Positions 9,164 through 16,149 of a stretch of DNA of 31,092 bases are shown in pieces. Position 1 is the first letter of the stretch. Each line of letters opens with the position of its first letter. Origin of the DNA: Micavibrio sp. UBA1850 (GTDB lineage Bacteria; Pseudomonadota; Alphaproteobacteria; Micavibrionales; Micavibrionaceae); assembly GCA_002338525.1 (NCBI GenBank), contig DDIM01000001.1, forward strand, positions 147,019-178,110, written 5' to 3'. The notes beneath the pieces were generated by a model. That model was not told the origin of the DNA. It made no database searches and was given only the letters and a program-made list of their open reading frames with translations. The position numbers were made by a program, and so were the translations under genes.

Positions 9164-9640
9164 ATGGAAAAATTTCCAACTACACCTAATGGTCATAAAG
9201 AACTAACAGACGAGCTGAACAACTTGAAATCAGTCGAGCGACCAGAGGTAATTGCCGCAATTGCAGAAGCCCGTGAACATGGTGATTTGTCAGAAAACGC
9301 CGAATATCATGCCGCGCGCGAGCGCCAAAGCTTCATTGAAGGCCGTATCAAAGAGCTTGAAGCGGTACTCTCAAAAGCTGAAGTCATCGACTTCACTCAG
9401 TTTTCAGGCGACGTCGTAAAATTTGGCGCAAAAATTGAAATCGTTGATGAAGAAACAGACGTTGAGAAAACAATACAAATTGTTGGTCAGTATGAATCAG
9501 ATGCAGAAACAGGCAAAATTTCTCTAACTTCGCCTGTTGCGCGTGCACTCATTGGTAAAAGCGTCGGGGACAGCGTGAGCGTTGCCACACCTAAGGGGAA
9601 AACTGACTACGAAATTTTGTCAGTCTCTTATAAAGCGTAA
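9164..9640 (+). CDS. greA: transcription elongation factor GreA
   Basis: GreA enters the RNA polymerase secondary channel and stimulates cleavage of backtracked transcripts. The 158 residues match the family exactly. The N-terminal coiled coil carries the tip motif HGDLSENAEYHAA with the conserved acidic D41 and E44. The C-terminal FKBP-like domain includes ISLTSPVARALIGKSVGD. The start codon follows an A-rich leader with only a weak ribosome binding site. It lies between carB and an Lrp/AsnC gene, with which it converges. Confidence 0.97.
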   Translation: MEKFPTTPNGHKELTDELNNLKSVERPEVIAAIAEAREHGDLSENAEYHAARERQSFIEGRIKELEAVLSKAEVIDFTQFSGDVVKFGAKIEIVDEETDVEKTIQIVGQYESDAETGKISLTSPVARALIGKSVGDSVSVATPKGKTDYEILSVSYKA

Positions 9641-9669
9641 TATTGCACTAAGCTATTTTAAGAAATCTA

Positions 9670-10143
9670 TTAAAGGTCTATTGGCACGCCGGGCTTTGAC
9701 TTACTTGCGCGGATAGATAGTGACGATTTAACAGCAGATACATTAGATAGGGCTGTCAGCTGATTGGTTAAAAATAGCTGATAATCATCCCAATCACGCG
9801 CCACAACTTTTAACAAAAAGTCTGTATCACCTGTTAGCATCCAGCACTCGCGCACACATTCCCAATTGGCGCACGCCTCTTCAAAGGCTGCCAAGTCCGT
9901 GTCTGCGTGACTTTCTAATTTTACCTTTGCAAAAATTGTCACACCATAGCCAAGTGTTTTGTGGTCTAACTCTGCATGATAGCCCTTTATGAGCCCCGCT
10001 TCTTCTAGTGCGCGTACGCGACGTAGGCATGGAGGGGCAGAAATTCCTGCTTCTTTTGCCAAATCCACATTGCTCATGCGGCCATTACTTTGTAAATTTC
10101 TAAGAATCTTACGATCAATTTTATCCAGTTTTATACGTGCCAT
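9670..10143 (-). CDS. Lrp/AsnC family transcriptional regulator
   Basis: This is a feast/famine-type DNA-binding regulator of 157 residues. The N-terminal winged helix-turn-helix (LDKIDRKILRNLQSNGRMSN, then VDLAKEAGISAPPCLRRVRALEEAGLI) is followed by a RAM ligand-binding/oligomerisation domain (ECWMLTGDTDFLLKVVARD). The frame can extend to an ATG at 10173. I prefer 10143 because GGGAAG lies 8-9 nt before it, the upstream ATG has only pyrimidines before it, and the protein then begins with MARIKLDKIDRK as is usual in the family. It is divergent from the ELM1-trxB-lysR run, so it may control itself or those genes. Its effector amino acid cannot be told from sequence. Confidence 0.93.
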   Translation of the reverse strand: MARIKLDKIDRKILRNLQSNGRMSNVDLAKEAGISAPPCLRRVRALEEAGLIKGYHAELDHKTLGYGVTIFAKVKLESHADTDLAAFEEACANWECVRECWMLTGDTDFLLKVVARDWDDYQLFLTNQLTALSNVSAVKSSLSIRASKSKPGVPIDL

Positions 10144-10194
10144 ATCTAATATCTTCCCTAATAGAATAGACATGATATAAAGAGAGGAATAAGA

Positions 10195-10230
10195 ATGCGC
10201 AAGCCTTTATTTATCAATAGTTTTATATAA
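10195..10230 (+). CDS. possible 11-residue leader ORF before the ELM1 gene
   Basis: An ATG at 10195 follows a very good ribosome binding site (GAGAGG, 7-nt spacing) and encodes MRKPLFINSFI before a TAA at 10228. It is in the same frame as the downstream ELM1 gene, whose ATG comes two codons after this stop and has only a weak ribosome binding site (GAAAAG). It could be a translated leader that delivers ribosomes to the ELM1 start, or an older start cut off by a stop codon. The sequence has no regulatory codon runs. Confidence 0.3.
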   Translation: MRKPLFINSFI

Positions 10231-10236
10231 GAAAAG

Positions 10237-11232
10237 ATGCATAAAAAGAATCCTGAAGAGAATCAAAAAATAAATCAGCCTCCGACATGCTGGATTGTTA
10301 CCGAAGGCATCAAGGGAACAGAAAACCAATGTATTGGTGTTGCCGAAATGCTTAACGTAGATCCTGTCGTAAAAACAGTGTCCTTAAATCAACCGTGGCT
10401 GAGCTTGTCGCCTTATTTAGGCTTTGAAATGGAGCGCACCTTTTCAGGTGACGATCTTAGCCCTCCGTATCCAGATCTGCTGATTACAGGCGGGCGAAAA
10501 GCCATAGCCGTTAGCCGTTATATTCGTAAAAAAAGCAACGGTCGTACAAAAACGCTTCACATGCTAGATCCCAAGATATCAACCAGACATTTTGACCTTG
10601 TCGCAATACCCGAGCATGACAAGCGCCGCGGTAAAAACGTGATCGTCACAAAAGCCACCCCCAATCGCGTTAGCGTCAAAACATTACAAGCAGGTAAAAT
10701 CGAGTTTGGCTCATTCAGCGCCCTGCCCTCACCACGAATTGCCGTTATGATCGGCGGGAATAGCGCGGTCTATGATTTTGATATGAACACAGCCAAGAAA
10801 TTGGTTCATGACCTAAAAACATTACAAGGTACACACCAAGCAAGCCTGATGATTACTATGTCACGGCGCACTCCCACACAGATTGCTCAATTTATTCAAG
10901 AGGCCTTGCAAGAAAATGACAATGTCTACATTTGGGACGGCGAAGACCCCAACCCTTACTTTGGCTTTTTGGCGTGGGCCGATATTATTCTTGTCACAGC
11001 TGACAGCACATCTATGCTTTCTGAAAGTTGCACGACAGGAAAACCCACATATATGGTGCCGCTAAAAGCTAAAAAACGGTTGGGTCGAATAAAAACCCTA
11101 CAAAACAACCTAATAAAGCATGGCGGCTTGCGTATTTTTGACGGTAAAATCGAACAATGGCGATATAAGCCCCTAAATGATTCACAGATCGTTGCAAACG
11201 AAGTTAAAAAACGGTTGTCAGAACTTTTTTAA
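10237..11232 (+). CDS. ELM1/DUF1022 family protein (GT-B-like)
   Basis: This 331-residue protein belongs to the family annotated as mitochondrial fission ELM1 (DUF1022), common in alphaproteobacteria. Family traits are the N-terminal WIVTEGIKGTENQCIGVAEM, the middle LLITGGRKAIAVSRYIRKKS, the glycine loop IAVMIGGNSAVYDFD, and the C-terminal VTADSTSMLSESCTTGKPTY. The layout resembles GT-B glycosyltransferases with a nucleotide-sugar-like site, but no bacterial activity is assigned. No signal peptide or membrane span is visible. trxB follows after 18 bp and lysR after that, so the three are probably one transcript. The first ~15 residues are a polar extension before the conserved start. Confidence 0.87.
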   Translation: MHKKNPEENQKINQPPTCWIVTEGIKGTENQCIGVAEMLNVDPVVKTVSLNQPWLSLSPYLGFEMERTFSGDDLSPPYPDLLITGGRKAIAVSRYIRKKSNGRTKTLHMLDPKISTRHFDLVAIPEHDKRRGKNVIVTKATPNRVSVKTLQAGKIEFGSFSALPSPRIAVMIGGNSAVYDFDMNTAKKLVHDLKTLQGTHQASLMITMSRRTPTQIAQFIQEALQENDNVYIWDGEDPNPYFGFLAWADIILVTADSTSMLSESCTTGKPTYMVPLKAKKRLGRIKTLQNNLIKHGGLRIFDGKIEQWRYKPLNDSQIVANEVKKRLSELF

Positions 11233-11250
11233 TCCGTAAAGTCATTTTTT

Positions 11251-12249
11251 ATGAGTACAGAAAATAATAATAAAGAAATTAAGACGAAAGTTTTAATCAT
11301 TGGTTCAGGCCCAGCGGGCTATACAGCAGCAATTTACGCCGCACGTGCAAATTTGAAACCCGTGCAAGTTTTGGGGCTTGAGCCTGGCGGACAGCTAATG
11401 ATCACAACCGAGGTAGAAAACTTCCCTGGTTTTGCCGAAGTGATTCAAGGCCCATGGCTTATGGAACAAATGAAGGGTCAGGCCGAGAATGTTGGCACAG
11501 AGATGATCCACGACCTTATCACTGATGTTGACCTCACAAAAACTCCATATGTTTGTAAAGGTGATGGGGGAACAACGTATATTGCAGACACCATAATTAT
11601 ATCAACAGGTGCAAAGGCTCGTTGGCTAGGCCTTCCTGCGGAAAAAAGGTTCCGTGGTCTTGGCGTGTCGGCTTGTGCGACATGTGATGGATTCTTCTTC
11701 CGTGGTAAAGACGTTGCCGTCGTTGGTGGTGGTAACTCTGCTGTTGAAGAAGCCCTCTTCCTGACTAATTTTGCAAACAAAGTCACCCTCATACACCGAC
11801 GTGATACACTTCGTGCAGAAAAAATGATGCAGGACCGATTATTTGCAAATGAAAAGATTGAAGTCCTTTGGGATACTGTCGTCACTGACATCAAAGGCGT
11901 TGCTCATGGCGAAGAAGGAACACCAGGCATGACAGGGCTAAAAATCAAAAATATCAAAACAGACACCGAGAGCGAAATTGATGTTGACGGTATGTTTGTT
12001 GCCATTGGTCACGACCCTGCAACTGAGCTATTTAAAGGTAAACTGGATATGGACGATGAAGGCTACCTCATCACCAAGCCAGATTCGACACAAACATCTC
12101 TGGATGGTGTTTATGCCGCAGGCGATGTAAAGGACAAGGTCTATCGTCAAGCCGTCACAGCCGCAGGTATGGGCTGTATGGCCGCCCTTGAAGCCGATAA
12201 ATACATCGCAGCATTAGAGGCAAACGAGCGAAAAACTGACGCGGCATAA
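11251..12249 (+). CDS. trxB: thioredoxin-disulfide reductase
   Basis: TrxB is the FAD/NADPH enzyme that reduces thioredoxin in the cytoplasm. It is 332 residues long. It shows the FAD-binding GSGPAGYTAAIYAARA near the N-terminus, the redox motif CATC (C142, C145), the NADPH-binding GGGNSAVEEALFL, the arginine motif HRRDTLRA and the C-terminal FAD motif YAAGDVKDKVYRQAVTAAG. All catalytic features are intact. It sits between the ELM1 gene and lysR at short spacings (18 and 26 bp). The ribosome binding site is weak. Confidence 0.97.
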   Translation: MSTENNNKEIKTKVLIIGSGPAGYTAAIYAARANLKPVQVLGLEPGGQLMITTEVENFPGFAEVIQGPWLMEQMKGQAENVGTEMIHDLITDVDLTKTPYVCKGDGGTTYIADTIIISTGAKARWLGLPAEKRFRGLGVSACATCDGFFFRGKDVAVVGGGNSAVEEALFLTNFANKVTLIHRRDTLRAEKMMQDRLFANEKIEVLWDTVVTDIKGVAHGEEGTPGMTGLKIKNIKTDTESEIDVDGMFVAIGHDPATELFKGKLDMDDEGYLITKPDSTQTSLDGVYAAGDVKDKVYRQAVTAAGMGCMAALEADKYIAALEANERKTDAA

Positions 12250-12275
12250 CGTAACCGCATGAAAGCACAACCTAT

Positions 12276-13157
12276 ATGGATTGGGACAAGCTAAAAGCAT
12301 TTTACACTGTCGCACAAGCTGGAAGCTTTACGCATGCCGCAGATCAACTACGCCTTACACAGCCCTCAATCTCACGTAAAATAAGTGCCCTTGAACAAGA
12401 GCTTAAAACACCTCTTTTTCATCGTCATGCCCGTGGGCTTGTTCTCACCGAACAAGGCGAGCTTCTATGCAATACAGTTGAAGGCATTTTTACAAAACTG
12501 TCTGATGTCGAACAAACAATTAAATATTCAAAAAACAACGAAGAAGGCCCGCTAAGCATTACCGCCTCTGAGATGGTTACACAAACTTGGCTCTACCCTA
12601 TTTTGCCAGAGTTCATCAAACGTTACACAAAGATCAATCTTAATATTTTAGAGACAGACCGGGTTTTAAACTTAGATAAACGCGAAGCTGATGTCGCTAT
12701 ACGTCTTTTTAACCCTAAACAGCAAGACCTCATTCAAAAGAAATTACGAGACATACATTTCCGTCTTGTCGCCTCAAAAGAGTACATAGAAAAACATGGC
12801 CGTCCCGAGACAATAAAAGACTTAAAAGATCATAACATCATCGCTTATCCAAATGGTATCCCTACCCCGTTTCCCAAACCCAATTGGCATTTGGACACAG
12901 CAGATATAGACATTAACAACCATCCTAAAACACTATTATCCAGCTCGTTTATCGGCACATTGTCCTTTATTAAATCAGGATGTGGTATTGGAACAATAAA
13001 TCAATTTGCCATTGATCAAGATCCTAATCTCGAAGTGATTATGCCTGATCTATTCTATCATCATGTCGAAGCCTTTTTCGTGTTCGCGCAAGAACAAAAA
13101 AACGCAAAAAGAATCATGTTACTGAGAGATTTTCTTCTAGAGAATATGAAGGCGTAA
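12276..13157 (+). CDS. LysR family transcriptional regulator
   Basis: This is a 293-residue LysR-type regulator. The N-terminal winged helix-turn-helix (KLKAFYTVAQAGSFTHAADQ, then LRLTQPSISRKISALEQEL) is followed by a linker helix and a periplasmic-binding-protein-like effector domain, with READVAIRLFNPKQQDLIQK and the late GCGIGTINQFAI. It lies directly downstream of trxB. The trxB-lysR pairing is familiar from alphaproteobacteria, where such regulators (LsrB/VtlR type) affect oxidative-stress or envelope functions. Assignment to that subgroup is inference from position, not from residues. It converges with the lipoprotein gene at 13167. Confidence 0.92.
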   Translation: MDWDKLKAFYTVAQAGSFTHAADQLRLTQPSISRKISALEQELKTPLFHRHARGLVLTEQGELLCNTVEGIFTKLSDVEQTIKYSKNNEEGPLSITASEMVTQTWLYPILPEFIKRYTKINLNILETDRVLNLDKREADVAIRLFNPKQQDLIQKKLRDIHFRLVASKEYIEKHGRPETIKDLKDHNIIAYPNGIPTPFPKPNWHLDTADIDINNHPKTLLSSSFIGTLSFIKSGCGIGTINQFAIDQDPNLEVIMPDLFYHHVEAFFVFAQEQKNAKRIMLLRDFLLENMKA

Positions 13158-13166
13158 ACGCGTTTG

Positions 13167-14174
13167 TTACTTCAAATCCAAGAACACGCGGTACATCGCG
13201 CTGTCTTTGTTTGGCTTGATTTTACCAGTTCCAACAACAGATGCTGAGCGAGCAAGCGATATTGCCACAACGTAGCCCTGATTGCCTTGCGGCGTAATCG
13301 TTGCGTTTTTAACCAACTTCAGCTTTTCGATTTTAGCCAAAGATAATGAGGCTGTTTTAGCTGTTGGGAAAAATAAAGATAAAATATTTTCTTGATTGTC
13401 TAGGTCGTAAGAAAAATCCATAACCTCTGACAATTCAAAAACAAGCCTTGTTTTACCTGCGCTAGATGATCCTCTCGCGTTAGCAATCGTCAGTGGCCCG
13501 AAATTATTAGGTGTTCTGGCTTTTGCATATGTCTTTGTTGGTTGCGGTGCAGGAGATTTTGCAACCGTCTTAGTCTGTGCTGCGGTCGGTGCCGGTGCTG
13601 GCGCCGGTGCTGGCGCAGGAGTGGTAAATACCGCAGGATCCTGATTAACAAGTGTTTCTAATTGTTCAACTAGATTTTGTATATCTGATTCTATTTCAAC
13701 TAGGCGTTCAATTGATGGGGCAATGCCCGCCAGATAGTCGTTCATATTTTGAACAGAGCGTTCTAAGCGGTCGAATCGCTTATCATCGTTGCGAATCTTT
13801 TCTTCAAATAAGTTTTCAACGTTTAGGCCCTTAGAGGCAAAAGACGAAACCGCACCCTCGCGCATCAAATTTTCAGGCGGAGACATATTGCCTTTTGCCG
13901 AACCTATCGATGTTTTGGGTGTGTCAGTAGAAAAGCCCTCAGATCTAGACGCAGTCTTAGCAACAGAACGCGCATCATTCACGTTAATGTCACCTTCCAT
14001 TTTAATCCTACGAACCTCACCACTTGACGTTTCTGGCGCACTAGAAGACGCACCCGTCGCAGGACTACATGACGTAAGCAGTAAAGCACTACCACAAATG
14101 AGCGCGGACAATAAAAAAGCCCCTGTAGAACCTTCCTTTGTTTCTGCGCAGCGCTGCTTACAATTTAGTTTCAT
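13167..14174 (-). CDS. lipoprotein with coiled coil and AMIN-like C-terminal domain
   Basis: This is a predicted lipoprotein of 335 residues. The signal peptide has a long polar n-region, a hydrophobic core (AFLLSALICGSALL) and the lipobox LLTSC, giving lipidated C36 with Ser at +2, compatible with the outer membrane. Residues ~37-120 look disordered; ~122-176 form a coiled coil (RFDRLERSVQNMNDYLAG); a Pro/Ala linker follows (PAPAPAPAPAP, ~186-196). The C-terminal ~225-335 (KTRLVFELSEVMDFSYDLDN) resembles the AMIN domain that binds peptidoglycan in PilQ and AmiC. The open frame reaches a TTG at 14273, but the ATG at 14174 is preferred because the signal peptide then begins sensibly. It lies 121 bp downstream of the pilus-type chaperone and probably belongs to that locus, perhaps anchoring it to the wall (inference). 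Confidence 0.75.
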   Translation of the reverse strand: MKLNCKQRCAETKEGSTGAFLLSALICGSALLLTSCSPATGASSSAPETSSGEVRRIKMEGDINVNDARSVAKTASRSEGFSTDTPKTSIGSAKGNMSPPENLMREGAVSSFASKGLNVENLFEEKIRNDDKRFDRLERSVQNMNDYLAGIAPSIERLVEIESDIQNLVEQLETLVNQDPAVFTTPAPAPAPAPAPTAAQTKTVAKSPAPQPTKTYAKARTPNNFGPLTIANARGSSSAGKTRLVFELSEVMDFSYDLDNQENILSLFFPTAKTASLSLAKIEKLKLVKNATITPQGNQGYVVAISLARSASVVGTGKIKPNKDSAMYRVFLDLK

Positions 14175-14226
14175 ATAGTTACGTGTCCATGCCGAATCGG
14201 CAAATAGATAGTTGACGTCTTTAAAT

Positions 14227-14255
14227 ACGCTAGAAGCTAAAACGTTAAAGGTCAA
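14227..14255 (-). promoter_or_regulatory. possible promoter for the lipoprotein gene
   Basis: On the minus strand TTGACC (14255-14250, 5 of 6 consensus) is followed after 17 bp by TAGCGT (14232-14227, 3 of 6). The good -35 and correct spacing are offset by a poor -10. It lies in the 121-bp gap between the chaperone and lipoprotein genes. Confidence 0.25.
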
Positions 14256-14295
14256 TTTAGCTTTCAAAATCAACTGTTAAAGAGTGGGGATAACA

Positions 14296-15102
14296 TTATC
14301 TTTCAATAAGAACCTCGTCAAAAACAGTTCCTTTCGTACGATCATTACCATTATCAATATACTTCAAACGTATAGCCCCTGCGCCTTGTGGTATATATTT
14401 AAGAGGTAAAGTCGCATAACGTTGTGTGATATCAGTAAAAATATTCATGTTATCAATATAGCCAATGCGTTCAGCCTCATCGTACCCTGCAGGCTCCCAT
14501 AAAACTTCCAAAGATCCAATTGTGCTTGTATCACCAATGCGCTTAACAGTTGCGGCCAACTCAGGCTTACCGCTTTCACCAACAGGTATAATACGAGGAC
14601 TTTCTATGCGTGCCACAGAGCGCTCCAACTCTCCATGACGCACAACCACAGGAATAGAGACCCCAACATTCATGCTCATGCTAATTCTCATCCCTTGTTC
14701 TGGTTCTTCATTGCTTTGATTAGCGAATCGTAAAGCCTTAACATGAAATCTGTACTCACCATCTGGTAAATCAGCTGGTTTACGAAGAGACAGTCTGATC
14801 TTCTGGCGTCCATCTGCAGGCAATGTAAATTGACGCGGAGAAAACCTTACAATTTTTTCTGGATCAAAATTTTCATCTAGAGGCGCTTCTAGTGATGTAT
14901 ATGAACCATCTTCATTTTGACGCATTGAAACCAAATCAACACGAAACGTACCAGGCTCATTAAAGAGGTTAAGGATCGTTATCTCCGCACCGTGTCCGCG
15001 TGCATCCATAACAATTTTACGTGGAATAACGTCAATACGAGCGTGTGCAAACGCCGGAAACAAAACAAGACAAATAGATAAGATAGATAAAAAACGATTC
15101 AT
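14296..15102 (-). CDS. PapD-type periplasmic fimbrial chaperone
   Basis: This is a periplasmic pilus-assembly chaperone, which caps pilus subunits by donor-strand complementation and delivers them to an usher. A signal peptide (MNRFLSILSICLVLFPAFAHA, cleaved after AHA, residue 21) precedes two immunoglobulin-like domains. The first shows the expected start (IDVIPRKIVMDARGHGAEIT), the strand before the hinge (VRFSPRQFTLPADGRQKIRL) and the PDGEYRFHV segment. At 268 residues it is somewhat longer than classical PapD proteins. A good ribosome binding site (GAGAGG, 6-7 nt spacing) precedes the ATG. It lies downstream of a DUF4402 pilin-like gene, separated from it by a terminator, and upstream of the AMIN-like lipoprotein. 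Confidence 0.85.
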   Translation of the reverse strand: MNRFLSILSICLVLFPAFAHARIDVIPRKIVMDARGHGAEITILNLFNEPGTFRVDLVSMRQNEDGSYTSLEAPLDENFDPEKIVRFSPRQFTLPADGRQKIRLSLRKPADLPDGEYRFHVKALRFANQSNEEPEQGMRISMSMNVGVSIPVVVRHGELERSVARIESPRIIPVGESGKPELAATVKRIGDTSTIGSLEVLWEPAGYDEAERIGYIDNMNIFTDITQRYATLPLKYIPQGAGAIRLKYIDNGNDRTKGTVFDEVLIER

Positions 15103-15160
15103 AAAGGGCCTCTCACATTTAAAAACGCTAGAATTACAAACATAGTATATCGGAATTTCA

Positions 15161-15197
15161 GAAAATAAAAAACCCCGCGAGAGCTAATCTCGCGAGG
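15161..15197 (-). terminator. intrinsic terminator after the DUF4402 gene
   Basis: The minus strand reads CCTCGCGAGA, a 5-nt loop, then TCTCGCGGGG followed by a T run (complement of the A-rich 15161-15172). The 10-bp stem has one G-T wobble. It stands between the DUF4402 stop and the chaperone start, so most pilin-like transcripts should end here and the chaperone should receive fewer. Confidence 0.85.
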
Positions 15198-15223
15198 TTC
15201 TTCAAATTATTATTTACAATATC

Positions 15224-15811
15224 TTAGTATGAAAAGACTACGTCAAATCCACCAGCGTATGCACCATCGCCGTATGCAACTGATGGGTCAACTGTTGTGA
15301 TTGAGGCACCGATATCAAGTGTGTTTGTACCACCACCGAAAGCGCTGTCAAATGTCACTGTGAATGGTGTGGCTGCTGTACGAGCTGTGTCACCACCACC
15401 ATTGTAACTAGTTTGGAAACCAGCCAATGTGAATGAGTCTGTACCATCTGTTGGGTCTACAACGTTGTTAATCTCAACGTTAATTGCAACACCGTCAGCA
15501 CCATCTGCTACTGTGATTTGAGCCGCTGTCGCTGCTGTGTCATCCACGATCGCGATACGTGCACCACCACCTGTTGATGTAGGTACGCCCATTACGCCGT
15601 CTGTTCCAACTGATACAGACGCTGTTTGACCTGTGTCACCAACAGCCGCTACTGTACCGAAGTTCATATCAGATGCTGCAGCAAGTGTTAGAGAGTTAAG
15701 AACAGTTACATCAGCTGTGATTGGCTGTGTTTGTGCAAGCGCTGTGCCTGCCGTCAATGTCAAGGCAGCTGTCGCCACCGTAAGAATTTTTGTTGTTTTA
15801 GTAAAAGTCAT
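15224..15811 (-). CDS. DUF4402 domain protein, pilin-like exported subunit
   Basis: This small exported protein has 195 residues. A signal peptide with core ILTVATAALTLTAG ends at ALA (cleavage after A26). The mature part is a Gly/Thr/Ala/Asp-rich all-beta chain: near the start VTVLNSLTLAAASDMNFGTV, at the end GAYAGGFDVVFSY, both typical of DUF4402 proteins. It has no cysteine. Such proteins often sit beside pilus chaperones and are probably surface subunits; the exact role is unproven. The frame is open to 15862, but the ATG at 15811 is preferred because of a near-perfect ribosome binding site (AAGGAG) and a normal signal peptide. Strong ribosome binding site plus own terminator suggest high expression. 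A CtrA-like box lies about 100 bp upstream. Confidence 0.85.
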   Translation of the reverse strand: MTFTKTTKILTVATAALTLTAGTALAQTQPITADVTVLNSLTLAAASDMNFGTVAAVGDTGQTASVSVGTDGVMGVPTSTGGGARIAIVDDTAATAAQITVADGADGVAINVEINNVVDPTDGTDSFTLAGFQTSYNGGGDTARTAATPFTVTFDSAFGGGTNTLDIGASITTVDPSVAYGDGAYAGGFDVVFSY

Positions 15812-15907
15812 GTTTTGGTCTCCTTCCAAAGGTTTTAATTTAACATTTTTACGCAGTGTCATCCTGAATACGTAGAAACATATTAGTGATATATAACATA
15901 CTTATAA

Positions 15908-15928
15908 AAGTTAATAAATCATTAACTT
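15908..15928. promoter_or_regulatory. CtrA-type binding box, palindromic
   Basis: The arms AAGTTAAT (15908-15915) and ATTAACTT (15921-15928) are perfect inverted repeats around AAATC. Within them the plus strand reads TTAA-TAAATCA-TTAAC (15911-15926) and the minus strand reads TTAA-TGATTTA-TTAAC (15925-15910). Both match the full consensus TTAA-N7-TTAAC known for the cell-cycle regulator CtrA. On the minus strand the second half-site could overlap the -35 of the DUF4402 promoter, with TATATATCAC downstream. Binding is not shown. Confidence 0.55.
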
Positions 15929-15932
15929 CCTA

Positions 15933-15951
15933 AAAATACTTCATGTATTTT
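15933..15951. repeat. 7-bp inverted repeat beside the CtrA-type box
   Basis: AAAATAC (15933-15939) and GTATTTT (15945-15951) are perfect inverted repeats with a TTCAT spacer. The spacer length (5) equals that of the neighbouring CtrA-type palindrome, whose centre is 24 bp away. It may be a second operator, though AT-rich repeats of this size can arise by chance. Confidence 0.35.
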
Positions 15952-16149
15952 ATGTTTGCAACACACAAATACCCTTCCATATTTTCACGTCTGCTACACC
16001 CTATGTTTTAATGATACAATTCTAAATCCTAAAATATTGCTAAGATTTTAAGAAAATCGTATACTTATTTTTATCTTGGGGATTTCTCCCCTCATATCAC
16101 GGCTTAAAAATCCTGTGCAACCATGCACTTATGAAAGTTAGAGACTATA

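Larger units (their letters stand above)
15812..16149. other. divergent control region between the DUF4402 and usher-like genes
   Basis: This 338-bp AT-rich gap separates two outward-facing genes. It contains the CtrA-type palindrome (15908-15928), a second inverted repeat (15933-15951), a TATATA element facing the DUF4402 gene at about 15886-15893, and two small hairpins near the usher-like gene: GGGGA-TTTC-TCCCC (16078-16091) and GTGCA-ACCA-TGCAC (16115-16128). No coding sequence or RNA gene is visible. Confidence 0.5.

Noticed and set aside
13590..13622. Possible tandem DNA repeat
   Set aside because: It only encodes the Pro/Ala linker of the lipoprotein, with no wider repeat array.
14175..14273. 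TTG-initiated extension of the AMIN-like lipoprotein
   Set aside because: It would place 33 extra residues before a complete lipoprotein signal peptide; the ATG at 14174 is the better start.
15812..15862. Upstream ATG of the DUF4402 gene
   Set aside because: It would bury the signal peptide behind 17 residues; the ATG at 15811 has a near-perfect ribosome binding site.
16078..16128. Hairpins GGGGA/TCCCC and GTGCA/TGCAC before the usher-like gene as terminators or a riboswitch
   Set aside because: Stems are only 5 bp with no T run, and no riboswitch core is recognisable.
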